Shown: positions 34,354 to 43,190 of the stretch, piece by piece
Position numbering within the stretch: the stretch's first letter is position 1
How the letters are laid out: every line of letters starts with the position of its first letter
Assembly: GCA_965199245.1 (NCBI GenBank)
Contig: CBDAQP010000003.1
Coordinates: 248,001 to 312,000 of the forward strand
Direction: 5' to 3'
Origin: Carbonatibacter sp965199245
Lineage (GTDB): Bacteria; Pseudomonadota; Alphaproteobacteria; Kiloniellales; Kiloniellaceae
DNA: 64,000 nt
The notes under the pieces: model-generated
Databases searched by the model: none
Seen by the model: the letters and a program-made list of their open reading frames with translations, nothing else
Told to the model about the DNA's origin: nothing
Made by a program: the position numbers and the translations under genes

Positions 34354-35627
34354 TAACACCCCCATCCCCTTGAATCAAGGATGGATGCGCGACCGTGAAA
34401 CGGCCCGATGTCGTCGCAACGAGCCGCCACACATTACTACTTGCTGATCTCACCAACAACACCAGCACCAACAGTACGACCGCCTTCGCGAATCGCAAAA
34501 CGAAGACCCTTATCCATCGCAATCGGTGCAATCAGCTCAACATCAATCTTCACATTATCACCAGGCATCACCATCTCCGTGCCAGACTGCAACGTCACAA
34601 CACCCGTCACATCCGTCGTCCGAAAATAAAACTGCGGACGATAATTCCCAAAAAATGGCGTATGACGACCACCCTCTTCCTTCGTCAAAATATAACATTC
34701 CGCCGAAAAATGAGTGTGTGGCGTAATCGAACCAGGCTTCGCCAAAACCTGACCACGCTCAACATCCTCACGACCAACACCGCGCAACAACGCACCAATG
34801 TTATCACCAGCCTGACCCTGATCCAACAGCTTGCGAAACATCTCAACACCTGTGCAAATCGTCTTCTGCGTGTCGCGAATACCAACAATCTCAATCTCTT
34901 CACCAACCTTCACAACACCCGTCTCAACACGACCCGTCACAACCGTACCACGACCCGAAATCGAAAAAACATCCTCAATCGGCATCAGAAAATCCTGATC
35001 TACAGGACGATCAGGCGTCGGAATATAGTCATCAACAGCCGACATCAATTCCAAAATCTTCTCAGAACCAATCAACGCATCACGACCCTCCATCGCAGCC
35101 AACGCTGAACCCGCAACAATCGGAATGTCATCACCAGGAAACTCATAATCCGACAACAACTCACGAATCTCCATCTCAACCAGCTCAAGCAACTCAGGAT
35201 CATCAACCTGATCAACCTTGTTCAAAAATACCACCAACGCAGGCACACCAACCTGACGCGCCAGCAAAATATGCTCCCGAGTCTGGGGCATCGGACCATC
35301 CGCAGCATTCACAACCAAAATCGCACCATCCATCTGCGCCGCACCAGTAATCATATTCTTCACATAATCAGCGTGACCAGGACAGTCTACGTGCGCATAA
35401 TGGCGAACCTCCGTCTCATACTCAACGTGAGCCGTCGAAATCGTAATACCACGCGCACGCTCCTCAGGAGCCTTGTCAATATCCTCAAACTTCGTCCCCT
35501 CCTTACCCTGAGACTCCGCCAATACCTTCGTAATCGCCGCAGTCAACGTCGTCTTACCGTGATCAACATGACCAATCGTACCAACATTACAGTGAGGCTT
35601 CGTACGCTCAAACTTTTCCTTCGCCAT
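34354..35627. repeat. Long tuf repeat, copy 1
   Basis: This segment appears identical by eye to 51100-52373. It covers the complete tuf coding region plus 83 bases after the stop; identity breaks exactly at the start codon on the upstream side. It includes a CATCC/GGATG hairpin with inner TTGA/TCAA pairing (about 34362-34386) that may end tuf transcription. Confidence 0.9.
34437..35627 (-). CDS. tuf: Elongation factor Tu (copy 1, str-operon)
   Basis: EF-Tu delivers aminoacyl-tRNA to the ribosome as a GTPase. The 396-residue protein has GHVDHGKTTLTAAI (P-loop), the switch I RGITISTAHVEYET, DCPGHADYVKNMI (G3) and FLNKVDQVDD (G4), with domains II and III ending TVGAGVVGEISK. An AAGGAG site lies nine bases before the ATG. 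The predicted protein is the same as the second copy at 51183-52373. It follows fusA. Confidence 0.98.
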   Translation of the reverse strand: MAKEKFERTKPHCNVGTIGHVDHGKTTLTAAITKVLAESQGKEGTKFEDIDKAPEERARGITISTAHVEYETEVRHYAHVDCPGHADYVKNMITGAAQMDGAILVVNAADGPMPQTREHILLARQVGVPALVVFLNKVDQVDDPELLELVEMEIRELLSDYEFPGDDIPIVAGSALAAMEGRDALIGSEKILELMSAVDDYIPTPDRPVDQDFLMPIEDVFSISGRGTVVTGRVETGVVKVGEEIEIVGIRDTQKTICTGVEMFRKLLDQGQAGDNIGALLRGVGREDVERGQVLAKPGSITPHTHFSAECYILTKEEGGRHTPFFGNYRPQFYFRTTDVTGVVTLQSGTEMVMPGDNVKIDVELIAPIAMDKGLRFAIREGGRTVGAGVVGEISK

Positions 35628-35691
35628 CAGCCGAAACTCCTTTTTTTGCGTTACTTTTTTTCTTTTGGGCGGAGAAACACGCCCCTCTCAA

Positions 35692-37767
35692 TTAGGACAA
35701 CTTTGAAACCACTTCGTCAGCCACCGCCTTGGGAACCTGTTCATAGTGATCAAAAACCATTGAATACTGTGCGCGCCCTTGGGACATAGAGCGTAAGGTG
35801 TTCACATAACCAAACATATTGGCCAAGGGAACCATCGCATTGATAACCTGAGCAATCCCACGCGCATCCATGCCCTGAACCTGACCACGCCGGGAATTAA
35901 GGTCACCGATAATATCCCCCATGTATTCTTCGGGGGTGACAACCTCAACTTTCATGACCGGTTCGAGCAAAACAGGCGATCCCTTTGCAATTCCTTCGCG
36001 AAAGGCTCCCTTTGCCGCAATCTCAAAGGCCAGAACAGAAGAATCCACATCGTGACTGGCCCCGTCCACCAAAACGGCCTTGTAATCAATCATCGGAAAT
36101 CCAGCAATCACACCATTATCATTGGATTGGGTTAAACCCTTTTCAACGCCAGGAATATATTCACGCGGCACAGATCCTCCGACAATCTTGCTTTCAAATT
36201 GGAAGCCTTCACCGGGTTCCAGTGGCTCAAACTGAACCTTAATCCGCGCAAACTGACCGGAACCACCAGACTGTTTTTTGTGCGTGTAATCAATTTCAGT
36301 CGGGCGGGTAATGGTTTCGCGATAGGCCACTTGGGGCGCACCAACATTCGCATCAACCTTAAATTCACGCCGCATTCGATCAACGATAATATCGAGATGA
36401 AGCTCACCCATCCCCTTGATGACTGTCTGACCACTTTCCCCATCGGACGACACCCGAAAAGAAGGATCCTCCGCCGCCAAACGATTGAGTGCAACACCCA
36501 TTTTTTCCTGATCAGCCTTGGTTTTTGGCTCAACAGCAACCTCAATGACAGGCTCGGGGAACTCCATGCGCTCAAGGATAATCGGCTTGAAATTATCGCA
36601 AAGAGTGTCGCCCGTTGTCGTGTCCTTGAGACCCGCAATCGCAACAATGTCACCAGCACGCGCTTCCTTGATGTCTTCACGGCTATTGGAGTGCATCTGC
36701 AACATGCGCCCGATGCGCTCTTTCTTGCCCTTGACAGAGTTGGTAATCGAAGACCCCGTCTGCAAAACTCCAGAATAAACCCTAACAAAGGTCAGCGACC
36801 CAACAAAAGGGTCGGTCATAATCTTAAAGGCTAAAGCAGACGCTGGAGCGTCATCAGAGGTCGCACGACTGTCTTCTTCGTCAGAGTCAGGTTTGACTCC
36901 CTGCACGTCTTCGATATCAAGGGGTGACGGCATAAAGTCAACAACAGCGTCCAACAACAGCTGAACACCCTTGTTTTTAAAGGCCGTCCCGTTAAGAACA
37001 GGGACAAAAGACAGATTGATTGTCCCCTTGCGGATCAGAGCCTTGAGCGCGTCCAAATCTGGTTCGCTTCCTTCGAGGTAGGCTTCCATCGAAGCCTCGT
37101 CTTGCTCAACCGCCATCTCAACGAGTTTTTCGCGGTATTCTTGGGCTTGATCAACCAAATGAGAGGGAATGTCTTCTTCGTCGTAGTTGGCCCCCATGCT
37201 TTCGTCATTCCATACGATCGCTTTCATTTTCAAGAGGTCAACAACACCCCTGTAATCACCTTCGGCCCCAATTGGAAGCTGAAGAACAAGAGGTTTCGCA
37301 TCCAAACGTTTGACGAACATCTCAACACAGCGAAAAAAATCGGCCCCCATGCGATCCATCTTGTTGACGAAACACATGCGCGGAACACCATATTTGTCTG
37401 CCTGACGCCAAACAGTTTCCGACTGCGGCTCCACACCAGAAACCGAGTCAAAAACAGCCACAGCTCCATCAAGAACCCTTAGGGAACGCTCGACCTCAAT
37501 CGTAAAGTCAACGTGACCAGGCGTATCAATAATATTGATCCGGTTCTCACCCCAAAAACAGGTTGTCGCCGCAGAGGTAATGGTGATGCCCCGCTCTTGC
37601 TCCTGCTCCATCCAGTCCATGGTGGCAGCCCCATCATGAACCTCACCAATTTTATGAGAGACTCCAGTATAAAAAAGAATACGCTCGGTCGTCGTGGTCT
37701 TTCCGGCATCAATATGAGCCATAATACCAATGTTGCGATAACGATCTAGCGGCGTCTTGCGAGACAT
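35692..37767 (-). CDS. fusA: Elongation factor G
   Basis: The translocase GTPase of translation. The ATG at 37765-37767 gives 691 residues, MSRKTPLDRYRNIGIMAHID; a GTG three codons earlier is less well spaced from its AAAGG. Landmarks are AHIDAGKTTTTERIL, EQERGITITSAATTC, DTPGHVDFTIEVERSLRVLD, FVNKMDRMGADF, and domain IV/V blocks GSGQFARIKVQFEPL and RSMSQGRAQYSMVFDHYEQVP in segments. Confidence 0.98.
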   Translation of the reverse strand: MSRKTPLDRYRNIGIMAHIDAGKTTTTERILFYTGVSHKIGEVHDGAATMDWMEQEQERGITITSAATTCFWGENRINIIDTPGHVDFTIEVERSLRVLDGAVAVFDSVSGVEPQSETVWRQADKYGVPRMCFVNKMDRMGADFFRCVEMFVKRLDAKPLVLQLPIGAEGDYRGVVDLLKMKAIVWNDESMGANYDEEDIPSHLVDQAQEYREKLVEMAVEQDEASMEAYLEGSEPDLDALKALIRKGTINLSFVPVLNGTAFKNKGVQLLLDAVVDFMPSPLDIEDVQGVKPDSDEEDSRATSDDAPASALAFKIMTDPFVGSLTFVRVYSGVLQTGSSITNSVKGKKERIGRMLQMHSNSREDIKEARAGDIVAIAGLKDTTTGDTLCDNFKPIILERMEFPEPVIEVAVEPKTKADQEKMGVALNRLAAEDPSFRVSSDGESGQTVIKGMGELHLDIIVDRMRREFKVDANVGAPQVAYRETITRPTEIDYTHKKQSGGSGQFARIKVQFEPLEPGEGFQFESKIVGGSVPREYIPGVEKGLTQSNDNGVIAGFPMIDYKAVLVDGASHDVDSSVLAFEIAAKGAFREGIAKGSPVLLEPVMKVEVVTPEEYMGDIIGDLNSRRGQVQGMDARGIAQVINAMVPLANMFGYVNTLRSMSQGRAQYSMVFDHYEQVPKAVADEVVSKLS

Positions 37768-37788
37768 AGCGCGCACCTTTCAGGGAAA

Positions 37789-38262
37789 TTACCAACGATA
37801 GTGAGAGAAAGCCTTGTTGGCCTCAGCCATACGGTGGGTATCTTCGCGCTTCTTCACCGCAGAACCACGATTATTCGACGCATCGCTTAATTCATTGGCG
37901 AGACGATCAATCATTGTGGTTTCCGAACGCTTGCGCGCAGCACCAATCAACCAACGAATCGCGAGAGCTTGCGCACGATCCGCCCGCACCTCGACAGGAA
38001 CCTGATAAGTGGCCCCCCCAACACGACGAGAACGCACTTCCAAATCAGGCTTCACATTATCCAGCGCAGAATGGAACAACTCAACCGGGCGCACCTCTGC
38101 ATTACGGGACTGGATGCGATCCAATGCCCCATAGACAATGCGCTCAGCAACAGCTTTTTTGCCGTCATACATGAGAACATTCATAAACTTGCTCAAGACA
38201 ATATCCCCAAACTTTGGGTCTGGTAGGACATCGCGTTTTTCGGCTCTATGGCGACGAGACAT
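37789..38262 (-). CDS. rpsG: 30S ribosomal protein S7
   Basis: A 157-residue protein starting MSRRHRAEKRDVLPDPKFG, with VLMYDGKKAVAERIVYGALD, ELFHSALDNVKPDLEVRSRR, VGGATYQVPVEVR and REDTHRMAEANKAFSHYRW. It lies 12 bases after rpsL and is followed by fusA. Confidence 0.98.
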   Translation of the reverse strand: MSRRHRAEKRDVLPDPKFGDIVLSKFMNVLMYDGKKAVAERIVYGALDRIQSRNAEVRPVELFHSALDNVKPDLEVRSRRVGGATYQVPVEVRADRAQALAIRWLIGAARKRSETTMIDRLANELSDASNNRGSAVKKREDTHRMAEANKAFSHYRW

Positions 38263-38274
38263 AATTGATATCCC

Positions 38275-38646
38275 TTATTTGGGGCGTTTCGCACCATAGT
38301 GCGAACGACGTTGACGACGATCCTTAACACCTTGAGTATCGAGTGTTCCACGAATGGTGTGATAGCGCACACCGGGCAAATCCTTCACACGACCGCCGCG
38401 AATCATCACGACAGAGTGTTCTTGGAGGTTGTGACCTTCCCCGCCAATATAAGACGTAACCTCATAACCATTTGTCAGACGAACACGCGCAACCTTCCTC
38501 AAAGCAGAGTTCGGTTTTTTCGGTGTCGTGGTATAGACGCGCGTACAAACACCACGTTTTTGAGGGCAACCCTTGAGCGCAGGAACATTGTTCCGTGCAA
38601 CCGCCGCCCGGCGGGGCTTGCGAATCAGCTGATTGATTGTGGGCAT
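38275..38646 (-). CDS. rpsL: 30S ribosomal protein S12
   Basis: The ATG at 38644-38646 gives the standard 123 residues, MPTINQLIRKPRRAAVAR. The decoding-site loops PKKPNSALRKVARVRL and RVKDLPGVRYHTIRG retain the Lys residues usually changed in streptomycin-resistant mutants. An upstream extension of the frame covers the promoter region and is rejected. It opens the str operon behind a clear promoter. Confidence 0.98.
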   Translation of the reverse strand: MPTINQLIRKPRRAAVARNNVPALKGCPQKRGVCTRVYTTTPKKPNSALRKVARVRLTNGYEVTSYIGGEGHNLQEHSVVMIRGGRVKDLPGVRYHTIRGTLDTQGVKDRRQRRSHYGAKRPK

Positions 38647-38806
38647 AAGGACATCCTGATAGCCATTGTGTTGAGACCCGCCAAGACCAAAGCCAAAAGC
38701 GAATCTTCGGAAAAAGGTTCTTAGAAAGTGGAAATCACGGGGGCTACCACAAAGAGGCAACACAACAGCCCGCAAAATTCAAGACGAACCCCAGAAATTC
38801 GGGCGC

Positions 38807-38835
38807 ATACTATGGGCGCATTCAACAAAGGTCAA
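38807..38835 (-). promoter_or_regulatory. Sigma-70-type promoter of the str (rpsL) operon
   Basis: On the minus strand TTGACC (38830-38835), a 17-base spacer and TAGTAT (38807-38812) stand about 160 bases before rpsL and just downstream of the rpoC terminator. The core CGCCCATAGTATGCG is identical to that in the ppiD promoter at 8860-8895. Confidence 0.75.
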
Positions 38836-38904
38836 GCCCGCAAAACAAATTTATTGAAGAGTTGGTCGAAAAAAGACAGCCTGAAAATAAAAGACGCGAA
38901 CGAC

Positions 38905-38929
38905 AAAAAAGGGGGCAGAAGATGCCCCC
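38905..38929 (-). terminator. Intrinsic terminator after rpoC
   Basis: GGGGGCA, a five-base loop and TGCCCCC followed by TTTTTT on the minus strand, about 10 bases after the rpoC stop. It separates the rpoBC transcript from the str operon. Confidence 0.9.
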
Positions 38930-38939
38930 CCCTAAACAA

Positions 38940-41900
38940 TCAGATCGCATCCTCGCTGACAGGTTGGTCATCCCCGCCCGTGTCGGCATCTTCAATCGCG
39001 GCTAAGGCCGCCGCGTCTGCGGCGGCAGACAGGGCCTCGTCACGCGATTGTGCCAGATTTTTCATCCGGCGCATAACTGCACCTGTTCCCGCCGGAATCA
39101 GACGACCAACAATCACGTTTTCTTTTAAACCGATCAAATGGTCGCCCTTTCCTTGGGTTGCGGCCTCGGTAAGGACGCGCGTGGTGTCTTGGAAAGACGC
39201 CGCAGAGATAAAGGATCTGGTCTGGAGAGATGCCTTGGTAATACCGTGCAAAACAGGATGACCTTGGGCCACACGCCCACCATGATGCAGAGCCTTTTTA
39301 TTTTCTTCGTAAAACTCCTCGCGATCAGTACTCTCGCCAGACAGGAAGGTTGTATCACCAGGGTCTGTAATTTCAATTTTCTGTAACATCTGGCGGATCA
39401 TGACCTCAATGTGCTTATCATTGATCTTCACACCCTGAAGACGATAAACACCCTGAATTTCGTTAATCAAGTAATCAGCGAGGGCTTCAACCCCCAAAAC
39501 ATCTAAAATGTCATGCGGAACAAGGGAGCCTTCGATCAACAAGTCACCTCGTTCAATATAGTCGCCCTCTTGAACAGAAATGTGTTTCCCCTTTGGAACG
39601 AGATATTCAACTGGTTCGGCTCCCTCGTCATCCGGGCGGATCACAATCCGACGTTTTGTCTTATAATCCTTTCCAAATTCGATTCGACCAGAACATTCTG
39701 CAATAACGGCGTAATCCTTTGGCTTACGGGCTTCAAATAGTTCCGCAACCCGAGGCAGACCACCCGTAATATCACGCGTTTTCGATCCTTCTCGCGGAAT
39801 ACGAGCCAAGACATCACCAGCGCACACCTGCGTCCCGTTTTGAACCGAGAGAATGGCCCCCACAGACAGGAAATAGCGGGCCTCAATACCATTATCCAGA
39901 GCGATGACCTCCCCAGCATCATCACGCAAAGTAATTCGAGGTTTCAGGTCGCTCCCCCTGGGCTGTTGTTTCCAATCAATCACCTGACGGCTGGAAATGC
40001 CAGTCGTTTCATCGGTGACCTCACGCATAGAAACATCATCAACCAGATCAACAAAGTTCACCACCCCTTTGCGTTCCGTGATGATCGGAACAGTATAGGG
40101 ATCCCACTCTGCCAACTTTTGATTTTTCTGACAGGCCACGCCTTCATCAACCAACAATCTGGCTCCATAAGGAACACGGTGACGCGCCCGCTCCCGATTT
40201 TTTTCATCGCGAACAACGATTTCAAGGTTCCGACTCATCGCAATCGGAATACCGTCGGAGTTGACGACAACATTGCGATTCTTGATCGAAACCGTACCAT
40301 CCAACGGGGCCTCAACAGTCGATTGTTCCGCCCCCCCCTGCGCCGCGCCCCCAATGTGGAACGTCCGCATAGTCAACTGCGTTCCGGGCTCACCAATCGA
40401 CTGAGCCGCAATGACCCCGACCGCTTCGCCCATATTCACCGCCGTTCCCCGGGCAAGATCGCGTCCATAACACCGCGAACATATTCCTGTCTTAGCCTCA
40501 CAAGTCAGCGGCGAACGCACCAAAACGCTATCCAACCCCGCACGTTCAAGTGCATCAAGGTCGCGCTCAACAATAATTTCTCCAGCCTTGACCACACACT
40601 CACCACTGGATTGATCCACAATATCAGCCTGTGGAACACGACCCAAAAGGCGTTCTGACAGAGAGGAAATCACCTCACCCCCATCAATAACCGCCGCAAT
40701 AGTGAGGCCCTTTTCTGTCCCGCAATCGCCTTCGGTGATGATGCAATCCTGTGCAACATCGACAAGACGACGAGTCAGATAACCAGAGTTCGCGGTTTTC
40801 AACGCCGTATCCGCGAGTCCCTTACGTGCGCCGTGAGTTGAGTTGAAATATTCCAGAACGGTCAAGCCTTCCTTAAAGTTGGAAATAATCGGCGTTTCGA
40901 TAATCTCACCCGACGGCTTTGCCATCAGGCCCCGCATCCCTGCCAACTGGCGAATCTGCGCCGTCGAACCACGTGCGCCAGAGTGAGCCATCATATAAAC
41001 CGCGTTGATGTCGCGGCCCTGTCCGGCCCCAATGACAGTCATCATTTCCTCTGTCACGCGATCATTACACTGCGCCCAGACATCAACAACCTTGTTATAT
41101 TTTTCTCCTCTGGTAATCAAACCATCGAGATATTGCTGTTCAAACTCTTTGACCTGGCCTTGTGCCTGCTCAATCAAACCTGCTTTTGCATCGGGAATTT
41201 GCATATCGTCCTTGCCAAAGGAAATTCCCGCCCGACAGGCATGCTTGAAGCCCAACTTCATCATGCGGTCACAGAAGATGACCGTTTCTTTCTGACCACA
41301 ATGACGATAAACAACGTCAATCAATTCAGAGACTTCGCGTTTAGTGAGAACACGATTGAGCACATCAAGGGAAATTTTCGGATGTTTGGGCAAAAGCTGC
41401 GCCAACAGCATCCGCCCCGGCGTCGACTCAACACGGCGCACAACCGGATTATTGCCTTCGTCAACCGTATGGTAACGCGCTTTGATCCGAGCATGGAGAG
41501 AAACCACACCCGCATTCATAGCGTGTTCCATTTCGTCCATATCGACAAAAGCCATGCCTTCGCCCTTTGCACCTTCTTCAATCATAGACAGGTAGTATAT
41601 CCCCAACACAATATCCTGCGATGGCACAATAATCGGCTTCCCATTTGCAGGAGACAGAATATTGTTCGTGGACATCATCAAGACGCGTGCTTCAAGCTGA
41701 GCCTCCAATGATAGCGGGACGTGAACTGCCATCTGATCCCCATCAAAATCGGCATTAAAGGCCGCGCAGACCAAGGGATGAAGCTGAATAGCTTTCCCCT
41801 CAATCAACTTTGGTTCAAAGGCCTGAATTCCCAAACGGTGAAGAGTGGGTGCCCGGTTCAAAAGAACAGGGTGTTCGCGAATGACTTCTTCGAGAATGTC

Positions 41901-43133
41901 CCAAACTTCGGCACGCTCTTTTTCCACCATCCGCTTAGCGGCCTTAATAGTGGAGGCCATGCCATAAAGCTCAAGTTTAGAGTAGATAAAAGGCTTAAAC
42001 AGTTCCAACGCCATCTTTTTTGGCAAACCGCATTGATGCAACTGCAATTCAGGCCCGACAACAATCACGGAGCGACCAGAATAGTCAACGCGCTTACCCA
42101 ACAAGTTCTGACGGAAGCGTCCCTGTTTTCCCTTGAGCATATCGGACAACGATTTCAGAGGACGCTTGTTCGCCCCCGTAATAACGCGCCCACGCCGCCC
42201 ATTGTCAAACAAGGCATCAACAGATTCCTGAAGCATCCGTTTTTCGTTGCGAACGATAATATCAGGCGCACGTAATTCAATCAGACGTTTCAAACGATTG
42301 TTGCGGTTAATCACCCGACGATAAAGGTCGTTGAGATCAGAAGTCGCAAAACGACCACCATCCAAAGGAACCAAAGGCCGCAATTCCGGCGGAATTACCG
42401 GAACAACATCCATAATCATCCATTCAGGACGCGCCCCTGACTCAATAAAGGCTTCAATTAGTTTTAGTCGCTTGACATACTTTTTGCGCTTAGCCTCGGA
42501 ATTAGTGTCCTTCAAGTCGCTACGGATTGTATCGCGCTCGTCTTCCAAATCAATAGAGGACAAAATATCCTTGAGAGCTTCCGCACCGATTTTTGCTGTA
42601 AAGGCATCATCACCATACTCATCCTGAGCATCAATGTATTCTTCTTCGCTCAGAAGCTGGTGCTGTTTCATCGAGGTCAAACCGGACTCGACCACGACAA
42701 AGTTTTCAAAATACAGAACTTTTTCAAGATCTTTCAAGGTCATATCTGCCAAAAGGCCAATACGACTGGGCAGAGATTTCAAAAACCAGATATGAGCCAC
42801 CGGACTCGCCAACTCGATATGCCCCATCCGTTCACGACGCACGTTGGACAGTGTGACTTCGACACCACATTTTTCACAAACGACCCCACGGTATTTCATA
42901 CGCTTGTACTTGCCGCACAAACATTCATAATCCTTAACTGGGCCAAAAATACGCGCACAAAAAAGACCATCACGCTCGGGCTTAAAGGTGCGATAGTTAA
43001 TCGTTTCCGGCTTTTTAATTTCGCCGAACGACCAAGAACGGATGCGTTCCGGGCTGGCGATCGCAATGCGAATTTGCTCAAAACTCTGTGGGCCGACATG
43101 CTGGCCTGAAAGGGTTGTCAATGCGTTAGACAT
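38940..43133 (-). CDS. rpoC: DNA-directed RNA polymerase subunit beta-prime
   Basis: The 1397-residue largest subunit of RNA polymerase. It has the N-terminal zinc finger (CLCGKYKRMKYRGVVCEKC), the clamp and rudder regions, the catalytic NADFDGDQMAVHVPLS with three Asp ligands for Mg, the trigger-loop region (ESIGEPGTQLTMRTFH-type, here QSIGEPGTQLTMRTFH) and the second Cys cluster CEAKTGICSRCYG. GGGAG lies seven bases before the ATG. The C-terminal tail is acidic. It follows rpoB by 57 bases. Confidence 0.98.
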   Translation of the reverse strand: MSNALTTLSGQHVGPQSFEQIRIAIASPERIRSWSFGEIKKPETINYRTFKPERDGLFCARIFGPVKDYECLCGKYKRMKYRGVVCEKCGVEVTLSNVRRERMGHIELASPVAHIWFLKSLPSRIGLLADMTLKDLEKVLYFENFVVVESGLTSMKQHQLLSEEEYIDAQDEYGDDAFTAKIGAEALKDILSSIDLEDERDTIRSDLKDTNSEAKRKKYVKRLKLIEAFIESGARPEWMIMDVVPVIPPELRPLVPLDGGRFATSDLNDLYRRVINRNNRLKRLIELRAPDIIVRNEKRMLQESVDALFDNGRRGRVITGANKRPLKSLSDMLKGKQGRFRQNLLGKRVDYSGRSVIVVGPELQLHQCGLPKKMALELFKPFIYSKLELYGMASTIKAAKRMVEKERAEVWDILEEVIREHPVLLNRAPTLHRLGIQAFEPKLIEGKAIQLHPLVCAAFNADFDGDQMAVHVPLSLEAQLEARVLMMSTNNILSPANGKPIIVPSQDIVLGIYYLSMIEEGAKGEGMAFVDMDEMEHAMNAGVVSLHARIKARYHTVDEGNNPVVRRVESTPGRMLLAQLLPKHPKISLDVLNRVLTKREVSELIDVVYRHCGQKETVIFCDRMMKLGFKHACRAGISFGKDDMQIPDAKAGLIEQAQGQVKEFEQQYLDGLITRGEKYNKVVDVWAQCNDRVTEEMMTVIGAGQGRDINAVYMMAHSGARGSTAQIRQLAGMRGLMAKPSGEIIETPIISNFKEGLTVLEYFNSTHGARKGLADTALKTANSGYLTRRLVDVAQDCIITEGDCGTEKGLTIAAVIDGGEVISSLSERLLGRVPQADIVDQSSGECVVKAGEIIVERDLDALERAGLDSVLVRSPLTCEAKTGICSRCYGRDLARGTAVNMGEAVGVIAAQSIGEPGTQLTMRTFHIGGAAQGGAEQSTVEAPLDGTVSIKNRNVVVNSDGIPIAMSRNLEIVVRDEKNRERARHRVPYGARLLVDEGVACQKNQKLAEWDPYTVPIITERKGVVNFVDLVDDVSMREVTDETTGISSRQVIDWKQQPRGSDLKPRITLRDDAGEVIALDNGIEARYFLSVGAILSVQNGTQVCAGDVLARIPREGSKTRDITGGLPRVAELFEARKPKDYAVIAECSGRIEFGKDYKTKRRIVIRPDDEGAEPVEYLVPKGKHISVQEGDYIERGDLLIEGSLVPHDILDVLGVEALADYLINEIQGVYRLQGVKINDKHIEVMIRQMLQKIEITDPGDTTFLSGESTDREEFYEENKKALHHGGRVAQGHPVLHGITKASLQTRSFISAASFQDTTRVLTEAATQGKGDHLIGLKENVIVGRLIPAGTGAVMRRMKNLAQSRDEALSAAADAAALAAIEDADTGGDDQPVSEDAI

Positions 43134-43190
43134 CGGTATTCTCCCGATCTGTAGACTGCTTTTGAAAATTTTTCGGTCAGAAGTCCGCTA

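Noticed and set aside
34395..35108. Long plus-strand open frame (237 codons) opposite tuf, repeated at 51141-51854
   Set aside because: It mirrors the EF-Tu coding strand, is Arg/Asn/Thr-rich through antisense codon bias, has no ribosome-binding site, and is duplicated only because tuf is.
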